Source of the DNA: Aquilaria yunnanensis
Lineage: Eukaryota > Streptophyta > Magnoliopsida > Malvales > Thymelaeaceae
Direction of reading: 5' to 3'
DNA length: 64,000 nucleotides
Assembly: GCA_039654915.1 (NCBI GenBank)
Contig: CM077596.1
Coordinates: 69,689,751 to 69,753,750 of the forward strand
Part shown: positions 12,870 to 25,986 of the stretch, piece after piece
Numbering within the stretch: the first letter of the stretch is position 1
Layout of the letters: each line of letters starts with the position of its first letter
Notes under the pieces: generated by a model
Told to the model about the DNA's origin: nothing
The model's input: only the letters and a program-made list of their open reading frames with translations
Databases searched by the model: none
Position numbers and translations under genes: made by a program

Positions 12870-14970
12870 ATGGCCAACAACCTAAAGATTGTTGCTACTA
12901 CTTTATTATTCCTCCTGGCTCTGTTCTCTGTAGTATCAAATGCATCAGCAAGAAAGGTGCATGTGCATCCAATCAGACTTAAGGGTAGTACTATTTGCGA
13001 ATCATTGGTGGAGATTTATGGCTATGTCTGTGAGGAACACACAGTAAGTAACCAATTGCACTTCTCTCCCTGCAACACTTCACTTGTTTATGGCTTGTGG
13101 ATGACGCTTGCAGGTGACTACAAAAGATGGTTACATTCTGGGCACACAGAGAATTCCTGCAGCTCGATCTGGGAAGCCTGCAACCAAGCCACCTGTTTTG
13201 TTACAACACGGCATCCTCATAGTTAGTACTTGGCCTCTTCTATTTCAGTAGCTTGTTTTTTACTTAATGTGGCCTAGTTATGATGGAACTGTTTGGTAAC
13301 ATGACCTCCTTGTACGTTATCTGCACATTTGAAGTGGAATTTCTATTTGGTAGAGAAGTGCTTAAATGATTAAAGATGGTGTCTGGTGGTAGGATGCTGC
13401 ATCATGGCTATTGAACTCCCCAACTGAGTCTTTGGGGTTTATGTTGGCTGATAATGGCCATGATGTTTGGCTTGCTAATACTCGCGGGACTAAAGGAAGT
13501 CGCGGTCATACATCCCTTCACCCTAATGATCCGGTATGCTTGTAATACTTTTTAATAATTCCCAAATGCTGATGGATAGGTACTCATTTGTTAAGAATTT
13601 TGCTGAAGAATTCGTCTGTGATTTTATTGACAGGCATACTGGGAATGGTCATGGGATGAGCTAGTGAAGTATGATCTTGCAGCTTTTGTCCAACATGTGC
13701 ATGACCGTACAGGCCAGAAACTGCATTATGTTGGTCATTCACTGGTACATTTCGATTTTCCTGCTTTCAGATCCTGCCCAACGGTACACTGAACAGAATG
13801 GTAACAAGGAAAATGTTGGAATTTAGGGGACTTTGATGGCTCTAGCTGCCTTCTCCAAACAGGAGATGCTGAACATGGTCAGATCAGCAGCTCTGCTTAG
13901 CCCAATTGCTTATTTGAACCAGATCACATCATCAGCAACAAAGACTGCAGCTGATCTGTTTTTAGCTGAAGTAAGATTAGATCATTTGCCATTAGGTTTC
14001 AATGTGAATTGCTGATATTTACATCTTTATTTGACAGGAAGCGTACTGGTTGGGATTGCATGAGTTTGCTCCGGGAGGGTAAGAACTAGGGATAAAACTG
14101 AAAACATAATCTACTTATCAGATTTCATTTGGTTGCAATAATTTGAGTTTGAAAGCAAAATAATCATTGCAGGGAGGCAGTTGCCAACTTTCTGGAAACA
14201 ATCTGCAGCACTCCAGGAATTAACTGCTCCAGTTTAATGAATGCCTTCACAGGTAACATAATCTTTTTGGTGGTTTTCTCCCCAGTTGAATAAGCTGATT
14301 TGGGTAGAACTAGTGAAGAAAATATAATGTCCTTTTAGAGCTTATAGAGGAACCACTCCCCATTCCCAACAAGTGAAACAGAGACAAGTGTTTGGAACTA
14401 AACCTTAGTTGGTTCATTGACTATATGTTCACCGCAGCATTGGAGTTAAATCTCTAATCCCCACCGTGGCATTTCTTTAGGTCCAAATTGCTGCGTAAAT
14501 TATTCCAGGGCAGATCCATTTTTCAAGCATGAACCTGAACCAACGTCTACAAAGAACTTGATCCACCTATCTCAAAGTAAGACCCAAATGCCTCACTTTA
14601 ATTGTTCGATAACTAGATTCTCAGACTTTTTGGTTTTGCTTTTGCAGTGGTCAGGAGTGGAAACATAACAATGTATGACTATGAGAATGTAGACGGTAAC
14701 ATGAAACACTACGGGCAACCAACTCCACCGATGTACAACATGACAAGTATACCGAAAGACTTCCCCCTCTTCCTGGGGTATGGAGGTCAGGACATGCTGG
14801 CTGATGTTAAGGATGTGCAGACATTGCTGCAGAGCCTCAAAGATCATGACGCAGACAAGCTGGAGGCTCAGTACAGAAAGGATTATGCTCATACTGATTT
14901 TATTCTCGGAGTGAATGCGAATAAAGTCATATATGATCCTATAATTTCCTTCTTCAGACGCCAAGATTGA
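12870..14970 (+). CDS. Triacylglycerol/acid lipase family protein, tandem copy 2
   Basis: Nine exons: 12870-13043, 13114-13221, 13393-13533, 13634-13744, 13827-13970, 14038-14078, 14173-14252, 14481-14576, 14648-14970. They join in frame to 405 aa. A clear signal peptide (hydrophobic residues about 8-25) points to the secretory pathway. The lipase triad is intact: GHSLG with Ser177, GGQD with Asp347, and AHTDF with His380. Exon lengths match copy 1 exactly for exons 2 and 3 and for the 41-, 80- and 96-base exons, so this is a tandem duplicate. The exception is the intron at 13745-13826, which splits GHSL from GTLM at the catalytic serine and is missing in copy 1. It is slightly shorter at the N-terminus than copy 1. 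Confidence 0.93.
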
Positions 14971-15828
14971 TCTACAGACAGCAAAGAGTTAATTAAATCT
15001 GTACAGAGTTTACACATCCTCCTTTGATTTGTTGTCCAGACCAAATGACAGATTCCTATTAAAAAAGGTTACACTATAACAGGAACTGAAGTTAATGAAA
15101 ATTGCAAGACATACTTGCCATCGCCACGCTATTGTTATTTTCCTTTTTCATGGATCTGCCAAGAGAAAAGCAAAACGTCTACATATTTCTGCTTTTCCAT
15201 TGATATGTGGGTCAAATGTAGATGTTTGTTCTAAGAGTGAAGTGGTTCTGAGCTGCAAAGTGAGCTGCCAAGAAAGAATCAGAGCAGCAGTCTTGGCTGC
15301 TGCAATGAGCACGTTTCCCCGCAGACTGCAAAAAGAGGTCCTCACAGCGAACGGCACAGGGACGATCCTCTTGACCGGAATTTGTCCCACAAAAACAAAC
15401 CATTCTCTTCAATCTTGTACCCAGCTTCAGAAGCCTCTCCATTTTCATCCTGCAGCCCTCAATGGATACACAACTAGTATTTATAAGGATACGTGGCGTG
15501 AAGTTAAAGAGAAGTGGTTGCATGCATCACATGGATTGTGTGGATTGCTCATCACTTGCTTTGATTTTGATGCGGGGGATTACCTAAAAAGGCAGATTGT
15601 AGCATCAGCATTTTCGTCCTTTTTCCTCATGATTAAGGGTATGGATGGACAAGAAAGAAGACACTGCGAAACTGAAATTTAAACCCGAAGCTGATGACGA
15701 TGATAGGAAAGAAATGGATGAGCGACCCATATCAGTTGGCTCACGTCTTTCACATATCAGCTCAGTCGATTGATAGAAAAAGCAATCGACAGATTAAAAC
15801 TCAAGGAAATCAATTTAATTGATGTACA
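14971..15828. other. Lipase 3' flank with unrecognised open frames
   Basis: After the lipase stop, 15095-15682 is open on the + strand (195 codons), while 15148-15390 and 15212-15523 are open on the - strand in two frames. None resembles a family I know. The - strand has a TATA-like TATAAATA near 15480 just upstream of a Met-initiated Cys-rich frame, so a small minus-strand gene is possible. With three competing frames I cannot choose one. Confidence 0.3.
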
Positions 15829-15830
15829 TA

Positions 15831-16064
15831 CTCCGTTCCATATTCTTTATACCATTCACGTTTTAGCAATTAATTTATAATTTTTTTATTTTTAATATTT
15901 TATTATATAGATAAAGAAATTTTATACAAGAATGATAAATCAAGATATATAGTTTCTAAATATATTTTTTTTAAATTTTTTTTTTAATAAATGATAATAT
16001 AAATAAATTAAAGTCAAACTATGTAAAAAAATTAAATGGTGTAAAAAATATGGAACAGAGAGAG
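15831..16064. mobile_element. Stowaway-like MITE
   Basis: The ends CTCCGTTCCATATTC and, from the other side, CTCTCTGTTCCATATT are inverted. TA dinucleotides flank at 15829-15830 and 16065-16066. It is 234 bp, AT-rich, non-coding and of the same family as 10556-10790 in the opposite orientation, sharing the TATATAGTTTCTAAATATA-type interior. Confidence 0.8.
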
Positions 16065-16066
16065 TA

Positions 16067-16924
16067 TTTAATACCACTACACAAGTCATTAAATAGAACA
16101 GCAACCTCTAGTATTCGTGAAACGGTACACCGGTTTAAGGTTAGGAGTCTCCCACTCCAGGTCCAGCAATACAAGCCCCCGAAAGGTTGATCAATAAAAA
16201 AATTTAAAACAGTAAACCCTAAAGATATGTTAGGATAGAGGAAATGGGAGGAAGGAGAGGTGAAAAAACACAAAACCCTACGAAAGAGAGCAGTTGGGAA
16301 ACTTATTCATCCCTCAATTTCTCTTCCCTTCCCTTCCACTCTCGTTCCTTTATTAATTGAATCCAAACAACCATTAAAGGGAACTTGTCGGGTTAAAAGA
16401 ATTCCGGAATTCGTTTACTCACTACTGCGAAAAAGAACGAATGCTGACATTTACAGGTAGACGATCCGAGATTAGAACATGAATGAATGTTAGAATCTGG
16501 TTATGGTTTCTCATTTCTCATCCAGTTTCCCCCGCTGAACTTGCACTTCTTAACTAGTCTACAATCCGTGTGTGTCCTATCAAAATCTTCCCCCTTACTG
16601 AGGGAAAACTCGATCAACATGGAACTATACAGACAAAGGAGTAGTGTAGTAATCCTACTTTGATAGACGGGCTGCATTTTGCTTGTGAGTACCACCTTTA
16701 TTCCGTCTCTTTCTCTTCTCTGCTATGTCTACGTATAAACATTCTTTTTGTTAGTTTTAGACCAGTCAGCTGTAGGAATGAGATCCAGACTCAAACAGAG
16801 TAGACCAACTCATCTTTCCTCGCTCAGATACTCTGTATATCTTCATCTATTTCTTATACTCCGTTTTGCTTGGTGATTGATGAAGCTTTGCTCTTAAACC
16901 ATGGGTTCCATGCAACTGTGCTTT
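16067..16924. other. 3' flank of ZW10
   Basis: No supported gene. The part nearest 16924 should include the ZW10 3' UTR, because that gene runs on the - strand and ends at 16925. The open frames at 16260-16460 (+) and 16501-16695 (-) are short and unrecognised. Confidence 0.5.
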
Positions 16925-19900
16925 CTACCACCTGGTATTTCCTATCCTCCGTAAACATTCTTTTCTCAATGGTGAGTCTGCAAATATTGCTCTGATCAAG
17001 TCCTCCACCTGCCAAGCCAGACAAATTGGGCAAATAAGAACTGGAGAACATAACTGCTCAATGACGTTTATCATGAATGAGCACCATCTAATAGATAGCT
17101 AGTAGCCACTAGGGTACCAGCTGTAAAGGATAAACCTAGGCCCATCAAGTCTCTATTGAAGAAAAAGAAACACACAAACAGTAGCCAGGGGAAAAAGTCC
17201 TAACTGGCACCATGCGGTCTGCACCACGGTTGGTCAATTTGATAGTTAACACAGCAAATTAGAATTGACGTATTAAAATAAGGTTTGCAGAGCATGAAAC
17301 CAACTCTTTCTGAGTATTGGGTGAGGAACCATCTAATGCTGCCGCTAAAGCCCTGATATATATCCACCCCAGCTAATGCAGTCACCAGATTTGTCAAATC
17401 ATACCTCTTGCGACCTGAAGCCACAGCTTTGCAAATCTCCACTCTCCCAAGCATTTGTTATGGACTTAAGTGGCATGTCCAAAAGCTCTGGAAATGTGAC
17501 AATATGAATCAAAGTTAAAAAATTTCACATTTGAGCAGCAAGTAGATCTTTCACATATCTGCAAGCCAACTTGTGTTTATGCTAATCCATATACATATAG
17601 ATGTGCATAGGTATGTACAGGTGAGGCCAGAAACTGAGCTACGAGAATGTACAAAATCTTTAATCCTAGACAACCTTTCTCGAGCTCTTTTGTTTAAAAT
17701 GAAAAAACAAGGGCGGAAACTGGAAATGAGCTCCAACATCCAAGGCTGGCTTCTCAGTATAGTTCTAGAACACAGCCTTCAAAATGGCCTTTCCAAGAAT
17801 GGCTTCTAATCAGATAATAATACTCTTGCCATAAAAAACCATAATTGCATTAAAAGAAGTACAAAAGAGCAAACATGCCTGCTAGTTTGCGGATCTTGCG
17901 TAAGGAAGGTATAACATCATTAAGTAAACCTCTTGCGTTGTCTTTTGACCTTTCTTCCAAATTGAGGGCACTAAGATTCTCCACCAAATAAGATAGACTT
18001 TCCAACATTGCAAGAACCAATCTTTGAAGCTGGTAACCAGTTTAAATATCAGAAATCTGTTGCCCAATAGCAACATGGAGAAATAAAAAAGTAAATATAT
18101 CATACCTGTAGCGTTTCTTCAGCAGCTAAATCATCCAATAGTAGTATGTCTCTCGTGATTCTAGAAAACACTGATTCTAGAATCATGCATATACTTCTTT
18201 TATAAGTTGGAGGTGACAAGAGAGGCTCCCATATGATATGTACCTTCTCAATAATGAATACGACCTGAACAGAAGGACTACCTCTAATTTCTATAAAAAC
18301 AGAGAGGCAGGAACACAAAATGAAATGATTGGCCCATCATGTATGACAACTATACCTGATCCATGCCCAACTTGGCAGATTCATATTGTTTCATTTGATG
18401 GGTATTTTGAAATCCATCAGCACCATCTATAGCCTGAGAAGAGACAAGGTCGCAAGACTTCAAGTTAAAATATGTTAACTAAAGCACTTCGCAGAACGTC
18501 TAAGCTCTATCATGTAAACAGTACCTCTCTTAAACTAGAAATAACTAATTTGATTTGTCTGTGTAGTATTTCTTCTGCCATCATATGGAACCTTGGAGCC
18601 ATATCAGCAAAGACAGCATGTTCTTTGATGGAATTTGGAAAATCCAAACGATACTGGAGAAGTCAAAGAATGCAACAGACATTAACAAGGAATTGTGTCT
18701 TCAGGCACAAGATGAAAAGAACGAGAATAACATCTGACTGAGTGTACTGTCAATCTGATCAGTCATCAGTCAAATGTGACTATCTCATTTATCAATCAAA
18801 TAGGATTGTCTTCAGCTTTAGGTTTTCTGTTTTTTTTGTTGTGGCCATGCATGTGTTCAGTATAAATTGGTAAGCATACAGTCTATGTTCAAGAACTGTG
18901 ATCTGAGATCCATACTGGATTACTGAACTTACAAACTAGAAAAAGGAGCCATCTAGTTAATAATTTAGGCAGACATCATCAAGACAGAACAGAGAAGAAT
19001 GGAGAGGAATATACCGGATCAGATAATTTTAAATTACCTGAAATGCCAGCCCAAGTATTTCCCGTGATAAATACAAACAGTCATTGTGCATGACTACAGC
19101 AACCTGGTTGATTCCATCAAGCTTCTTTTCTAGCTTCATTAGCCAAAATTGAAAGCAATGCAATCAGATTAACATTAGAGCAAACAGAAGATCAATTGCA
19201 CACAAGGCTCTCTGTCTTGTTCTTAAAGGTATGCTAGGACCAAACATATATCTGTTACAGTAACTATTTTTAACATAAAAAGGACTCAACAAATACTCTT
19301 CCCAGCAATCCAAATTTGTAAAACCCCAGTAAAAATATATTAGAAAGAAAACTCAGACTATAACTTGATTATGAAGGATGCTACACCGAACTAAACAAGT
19401 GTTCTCCATCAAGAGCCAATGCAGAGAATCACTAGATAATATCAGATATATTAGAAAATACTCTTGATAAGAAATGTTGATGATTACATGCATTTAAAAA
19501 GTAAAGGCAACATATGAGAGCCTAACCATTTGATGATAAAAAGTGAGCCTTAGTGAACCAGGTCACATAAATGTGAACAGCTGTTGTTGGATTCAATTTA
19601 CAAATACAAAAAACACACTGGTTGTTGCAAAAGAAAAGAAAAAAAATAGTTTTTCCCAAGTAGGTATAACTATTATCAATGCTGCACTCTCCAGTCAGCT
19701 TTAGTGGAAAGTCTGTGTATTCCATACATTTCCAAACGGCAAAATAAAAAATACAAGTATGCCAGCCTCACTACTATTTTATTTGTAGAACCACCACCAA
19801 AAAAATCACAAACAAATATGCTAGCACAGACTGAGTGTGTGTTTGCCCTATTGTGGCTTCTTCCTTTCTCTCACGGCCACCCAATGCACTAACCTTGACA

Positions 19901-22900
19901 GGTAGAACAGCTTCATAGAGAAGTATAACATCTCTAGCAGCATGATAGAATTCCCATGCAACTCTCGAAGATGACACACAAACATCCTGCAAAGGGATAT
20001 AGTTGAAGTCCAATTAACTGTCTCCAGGTTTATTGAATAAAAAAAAATCAAATTGTACGATTAGATCAACTAAAATGTTGTTAGTATGCAAGAGACTACT
20101 ATATTCCAATTGATATTAACAATCTAGAACAGGCTATAAAGCACTAAGCAGCCCATAGAAGCCATATATAGAAATTTCGGCTGGTGCATTAGAAGAAACT
20201 GGAATTTTAATTTCAATAAAACAGAATGTGTAAAAGACTGGGAGCATAAATAATCAGTCTTTCTGAATAAACTTCCCAGGACTTCCACTGATGCAAAAGG
20301 TCAATCTCATAAGTGCAGAATGTTAATCCAACTCTTAGTATACGATCACCAGCTCACAACTAGTATATATACAAGACAAGAAAGTAGCAATATACAGGAA
20401 ATTATAGCTAATCTGTGCCACAGCAAAACAAAAAGCTAACAAGTTCTTTATATATATAATAAAAAAATATTTATTGTAAGGCATTAAGCAAATGCCAAGT
20501 AGATCATTTGCAAGACAGAAGACCTAATGCCTCCACTATCTTTGAATCTAAAACTTAAATAAGCTAACAAGCTTCAAATTATTCACCTTAAGTGTCAGAT
20601 GCACTATCTCCATCAGTTGCAAAGCTGCTTCAGAGACCACACACCTCTCGGAGGAAAAAAGCAAATCAACAACATTTTTTCTAGAAACTGCAAGTCTTTC
20701 ACCCTTTCCGGACACAGGAACTTTAGAAATATACTCCTGCAGAAGATCCACATGAATAGAATAACACATGTAGTAACGACACGAAGAGTTTGTCACCAGA
20801 TGCTCACTTGAGGAACAGACAAGTCACAGTTTAGCAACAAATTTCTTGCTTTTGCCAAGATTTCAGTTTTCTTCCGAAATGCAAAATGAACCTCAACATT
20901 TTCAGCGAAGTTGCTCAACCTATCATCCTTGCTATTCGCTGCAGAAATGAACATCATTTCTTTCAAAGCATATTCAAAATCAGATGTTTGTTTGATTATC
21001 CTCTGAAAATCAGCAAGTTTTGAAGCATCTTCAGGAACAACCTAGAATAACATTAAACCTTGTTGGTTAGCAGCAGCAAATTAACGAGTGGAAAATGAAA
21101 GAATCAAATAGATATTGTCTTAGCCCAGTGTCCATATACTGAACATAACCATACCTGCACAACAAAACAAGCATAAAACTCGCTTTACAAGAGACCAGAA
21201 AGCGATTAAGAATAAGTATCACGAAACGCCTGCTATCAGTAATGCTGTCTCTCAAGAATATTAAATCACTCTAGAGTAATATCATTACTCAAGGAAGAAT
21301 GCCCCCAAAAAATTCTTTTCACTAGAAAATACAGCCATTATGCAGCTTAAAAAGAGAAGAAACAAAGAGCCACTTTAATAACAGAGAAACAAAACTTAAG
21401 CAACCATTGCTATGGAACAATATCATCACCCAAACCAAAATGCCCAGAGAAAAAGAAGAAAGGAAACCGCAAATATAGCCATTTCTAGCTTAAACAGGAA
21501 AGAAACTAAAGTGCCTTTAACAACTGGGAACAGAAAGGTAAGCAGGCTTTCCAAAAATATTTCATAAGCGTCAGATAGTTAATCTCACCCACAACATAAA
21601 ACCCTAGCTCTTACACTGAACTGTTTGAGTACATTCCAATAAAATAACCATATACATTATACAGTTGACTAAAACTTCAATAAGTTGCTTGGCCAGCTAT
21701 ATGAAATTTAGCACACAACCAAAAGTTCATTGAAAGCAATATCATGTTCTAGCCCAATATGTCGAAGTGATCATAGCATTTGTTTAGAACTTGCAACGAA
21801 TTCTAAGTCAAGTTCCTGTAGGCTGAGTGCCCCTTTCTATTTAAATAAACAAAATAGTCATGCTTTGCTTCATACTATATAACAAGGCTGAAGGAGGATT
21901 TGGGGGAACCATTTCCAGTTAAAATGATTTAAGAAGCAAACCTTTGACAGAAAGTTGGAGATTATTAAATCTGATATCCTTGGCCAGGTCAGCCTTCCAA
22001 AAGAATGTATCCAAGAACTATTCTGGAAGCATATGCGATTGACGATAAACCTGATAGCTTGAATGACACTTGAATAGACAACCTCGCCATCAAGGTCTGG
22101 CATCTGGAAGAAAAATCAACAACAGATCTATGATTCAAAGACCATAAAACAGTTCCCCCCCCCCAATTTTTTTTTTCAGAAAACCAAAGAATGATAACAT
22201 GCTAACAAACACATTACCTTCAAATTTTATGAAGAAATTCTCACTCTACCATAAACTACTCAAATTTGTCAACAATGATCAGCAAAAAGGGGGCAAAGAG
22301 GAAAAAATACGATACTGAAATCTATCACCTTCAGATAACACGATGGTAATATCTTCAGGAGAGCATCAGCTATTTCTTCTGAGCCTTGATTTGTCTCCTC
22401 TTCAAAGCTTAGAGGGGAACCATAATTAACAGCTGGAGTAATGACACGCTTGATCATCAAATCAGCTGGTTTAGCAAGACCATAATCCAGAATTCCAATA
22501 GCCTACAGGCAAACTACAGCTTGGTAACCATATTATTTCTCACATCTTTCTAACATGACGAAGATGATACATGTTTAATCCACATGCAACATTTGTTTCA
22601 ATAAAAACTCAGATATGTTCATTGAAAACTCTTTGAAATTAGCACCACGAAAACCTGAATGTTACACTTGCGCTTTCTTTTATTAGGTAGTCTACGCACC
22701 TTCAGACAAATCTATAAGCCCTATCATTGACAGCGAGAAATTAACTACTGAAGACTCACTTCCATTGCTTCAAGAGCTGTACGAAGCTCAATCCCATCAG
22801 CTCCACAAATGGATACTCTATATTTCACTCGCACTCTCTTAGGTTCCTGCTCAAACTGAACAGCTTTCTCCATGAACTTCACGAGCACCTCTTGCAGCTA

Positions 22901-23614
22901 CATAACCCAAATCAAGCAATCAAAACCAAAAAATGGAAGCAAAGAAGAACCCATTTCACAGCCAATTTAACTGATAACGCGACAACATACAAAAGAAAGG
23001 GAAAACCAAACTGAATTGACACTTGACGTGTTCTCCTAAAAATTGAAAATCAGCTTTGCATTTACCTCGTCAAAGCAATCGGCCCACCGTTTCCTCAGTA
23101 AGCCATAAACAATAGGCTCTCCCTCTTCCTCGTTACCAATCCTCAAAACTTGTTTCAACTCTCGTAACTCTTCGGCAGCAGATCTAAGCTTCCCGTTCCT
23201 CAGTCCTCCTCTCACACCTTCCAATCTGTCGCCAAGTCCCACAATAACCTTCACCAATCGTAACGATTCGTTCTTCACTCTCGCTTCCTTGGCTTTGCTA
23301 CCTATCTCATCTAATAGCTCCCGGATCTCAACATCAACTGGACGGTCGGAAACCAGAGCGAGAATATAGGACAGGTTACTTGAAAGCTCTTCGGTTCTGG
23401 AGACGATATCGTTGCACTGGGAGAAGACGGACGAGAAGTCATGCTGGTGAGAGAGGATGTACGAGTGGACCTTCGACTTAATGCTCTGAGAATGAGCGTC
23501 GAGGCGGTTAACCAGAAGCCGGAGATCCGGAGCTGAGAGTGGTGTAGAGGGATCGGAGAGGTCGTGGGCGGATAGGAGGTCTCGGACGTTGATTCTGTCG
23601 AAAAGCGAGTCCAT
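16925..23614 (-). CDS. ZW10: Centromere/kinetochore protein ZW10 homolog
   Basis: Fourteen minus-strand exons, 5' to 3': 23614-23066, 22897-22760, 22502-22329, 22103-21942, 21041-20808, 20736-20587, 19986-19894, 19133-19038, 18653-18525, 18433-18356, 18264-18106, 18029-17879, 17487-17405, 17008-16925. They sum to 2,280 bases and encode 759 aa, the usual plant ZW10 length. The N-terminus MDSLFDRINVRDLL and the segments AIGILDYGLAKPADLMIK and VISSLRE are typical of the family. The C-terminus ends ...IFADSPLRKECLRRIG. ZW10 homologs act with RINT1/MAG2- and NAG-type partners in the Dsl1/NRZ complex that tethers Golgi-to-ER vesicles; in animals ZW10 also acts at kinetochores. The intron between exons 12 and 13 has a GC donor. 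An in-frame Met upstream (23665) is possible, but the family start fits 23614. Confidence 0.93.
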
Positions 23615-23830
23615 TTCGGTAGATGTTGAACGGCGTTTGCTCCAGGCCGGTGGACGTAAAAGCAATGAGGTGGAGTCACAGGGCGGGAGAGCTGACGCGC
23701 GCCGGTGGATGTTAGTCGGACATATGCTCTACGCAGTGGACTGCCTTAAGATTCGGCCCATTCCCATTTTCAAGTCCTTCATAGCCGGCCCATGAGGAGG
23801 AGTGGGCTATCTGTTTTTAGATGGACAAAG

Positions 23831-24110
23831 TATACTAGAGACCCCTGAACTTTCCCAACTAGCACGATTTAATCCTCAAACTAAAACTTAATCTGTAGAA
23901 GTGAAGAAGCCCTTTGACCTTGCAACTCGATATGTTTTAGTCTAATTCATTGACAAGACTTTTTTTTTTAGTGGATTAAATACATTAGCAGCCTTTAGGC
24001 TTTCAGAACTCGTTCAAGTTGCTCATCAAACTAGAATTAGGATTGCATTAGCCTCTTAACTTTACAACAAAAACAACCAATAATACCACTTTTATTAAAT
24101 TTTTTAGGTT
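23831..24110. repeat. Degenerate transposon-arm-like sequence
   Basis: It carries the phrases CCCTGAACTTT..., TTAATCCTCAAACT and GCAGCCTTTAGGC that recur in the long-TIR elements of this window (10201, 24126 and 46407). I could not pair two arms, so it is probably a fragment. It lies directly upstream of the ZW10 start. Confidence 0.3.
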
Positions 24111-24125
24111 GGGTAAGAAAAAAAA

Positions 24126-25130
24126 GGCCTAAATGCTTATTGCCTCCCTGAACTTTAGTAACTTGGACAATTTAGATCCTAAATTATGAACCGCATCAAT
24201 TTGAGTCCAAAATTTTAGGAAATCACTCACTTTGATCCTTTAACTCAGAAAAAACTTCACGTAAATGCAAGTGCTATGGATGGCATACGTAATTTAATAG
24301 AGGAGCAGGGTTCCTCACACATGTCCCCTCCCTTCACCCTTCCTTCACTCGTCCGACAGCCCACCAGCCACACTCTGGCCTCTACTTTCTCACTCTCACC
24401 GTCCTCTCCTACCTCTCTCCTTTGCCTTCCTCTTTTTCTACCTCCACGTTAGCAGCCCCCTCTCAGCATCCCTCCCTTCCCCCACCCCATCTCTGCCTTC
24501 TAGCCTCCGCCTCTGCCTCCACAGTAGTAGCCCCTCCAAGGGTCCCTTCCTCTTCTTCCACCTCTACACCACCAGCCAAATTCTAGCTTCCGCTTCCTCT
24601 CCTTTCCTTCTCTCCTCTCCCTTCCTCCTCTCTTCTCTAAGTATCGAGTAAAGCAAGGCACTTAATCCGATGCCACCTTTAAGTGCTCTAAGTTTGTCGC
24701 CCATGCCCCCTCACTCACAGCCTCTTTCGAGCTCTAGTTCAATCACTTGTGAGGCTTCTACTCTGTGTTTTTTTAGGTTGGTGTTCTAATTGTGTCTGAT
24801 CAAGATAACCGGTGGAAATTGAAAAATTCACAAACATCAATGGACGAGTTATTTGTTGATCGAGTGGAATTGGAACCCAAGAGCAAGTAATGTCAGCGAA
24901 TCATGCCCTATGAATCAATATTCAATCAACAACAAAGGGATAACAAATATAATTTATGTGATTATTACATAATTTTTCCTTTTTATCAATAGGCAGATGT
25001 TAAATCACTAAATCTAATGACTAAAATGACTGATTTGTCAAAGTTTAGTGTTTAAATTGATTCACTTTATAGTTTATGGGACAAACTGTCCAAGTCACTA
25101 TAGTCCAGAGGAGTAATAGGTATTTAGGAC
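24126..25130. mobile_element. Long-TIR, Mutator-like element with CT-rich cargo
   Basis: The left arm starts GGCCTAAATGC and contains AACTTGGACAATTTAGATCC. The right arm, reverse-complemented, reads GTCCTAAATACC and then GACTTGGACAGTTTG, so the arms pair over roughly 130 bp with mismatches. The interior (about 24300-24760) is strongly pyrimidine-rich and unlike its AT-rich surroundings, which could be captured gene leader sequence. The flanks are poly(A), so a target-site duplication cannot be scored. Confidence 0.6.
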
Positions 25131-25986
25131 AAAAAATTATTTAAAATTCGTTACTCCGTAAAGAATCATGTTCAAGTTCTAATTAGATAAATATAGAATT
25201 AGCTTTCATGTGATGATGGTTTTGGGGAAAACAATAAAAAATAAAAACAATGCAAAATGTGTATAACGGGAGAAGAACACAGTAAAATAACACATGTTGA
25301 CCAAAACATATTAAATAATCTATTGGTGTCAAAGTTCTACCTATAACCATTTGGATATAGTCCACTCAAATGATGTTGCTAGAACAAAGTATGTGACCAC
25401 TCTATGGCATAAAAAACATTATTCTTTTTGTTATCCTTTTTTAATGCATGGTGAATATGATAAAATGGTATGCTGAAATATAAAAAAAATAATAAATTGA
25501 CTAAAAATTTGAAGAGAAAACGTAGCTTAAATAGTTAAGGGAATGGTGGTTCTTATGAAAATTTTGCATAAGTATATAGTGCTTTCATATTATTTTAATC
25601 AATATATGTATTTTTCTACACTATTCTTTTTTCATTTTAAATATTTGATTTTTTTAAATTTAATTTTTCATCCAAAACCAATATGCCTAATACTAATATG
25701 TATATTTTTTTCCTTATCCAACTGAAAAAATAATAAAAAATATTATCTCCATCTCATATCAATTAAATCATTTGGTTTGATACAAATATTGAAAAAAATG
25801 AAAAAAAAAATTATATGTTGTTTCCATAATTGTCATTGATTTTTTATATATAAATCGAGAAGTTGGAAAAAGTGAATATTAAAATAATAGTTTGAATGGT
25901 AGTATGATAAAATAATTTACTAAACATGGAAATGTTGCAAAGATTTGAAATTTCCAAAAATATAATATTTTGTAATAATTTAGGAC

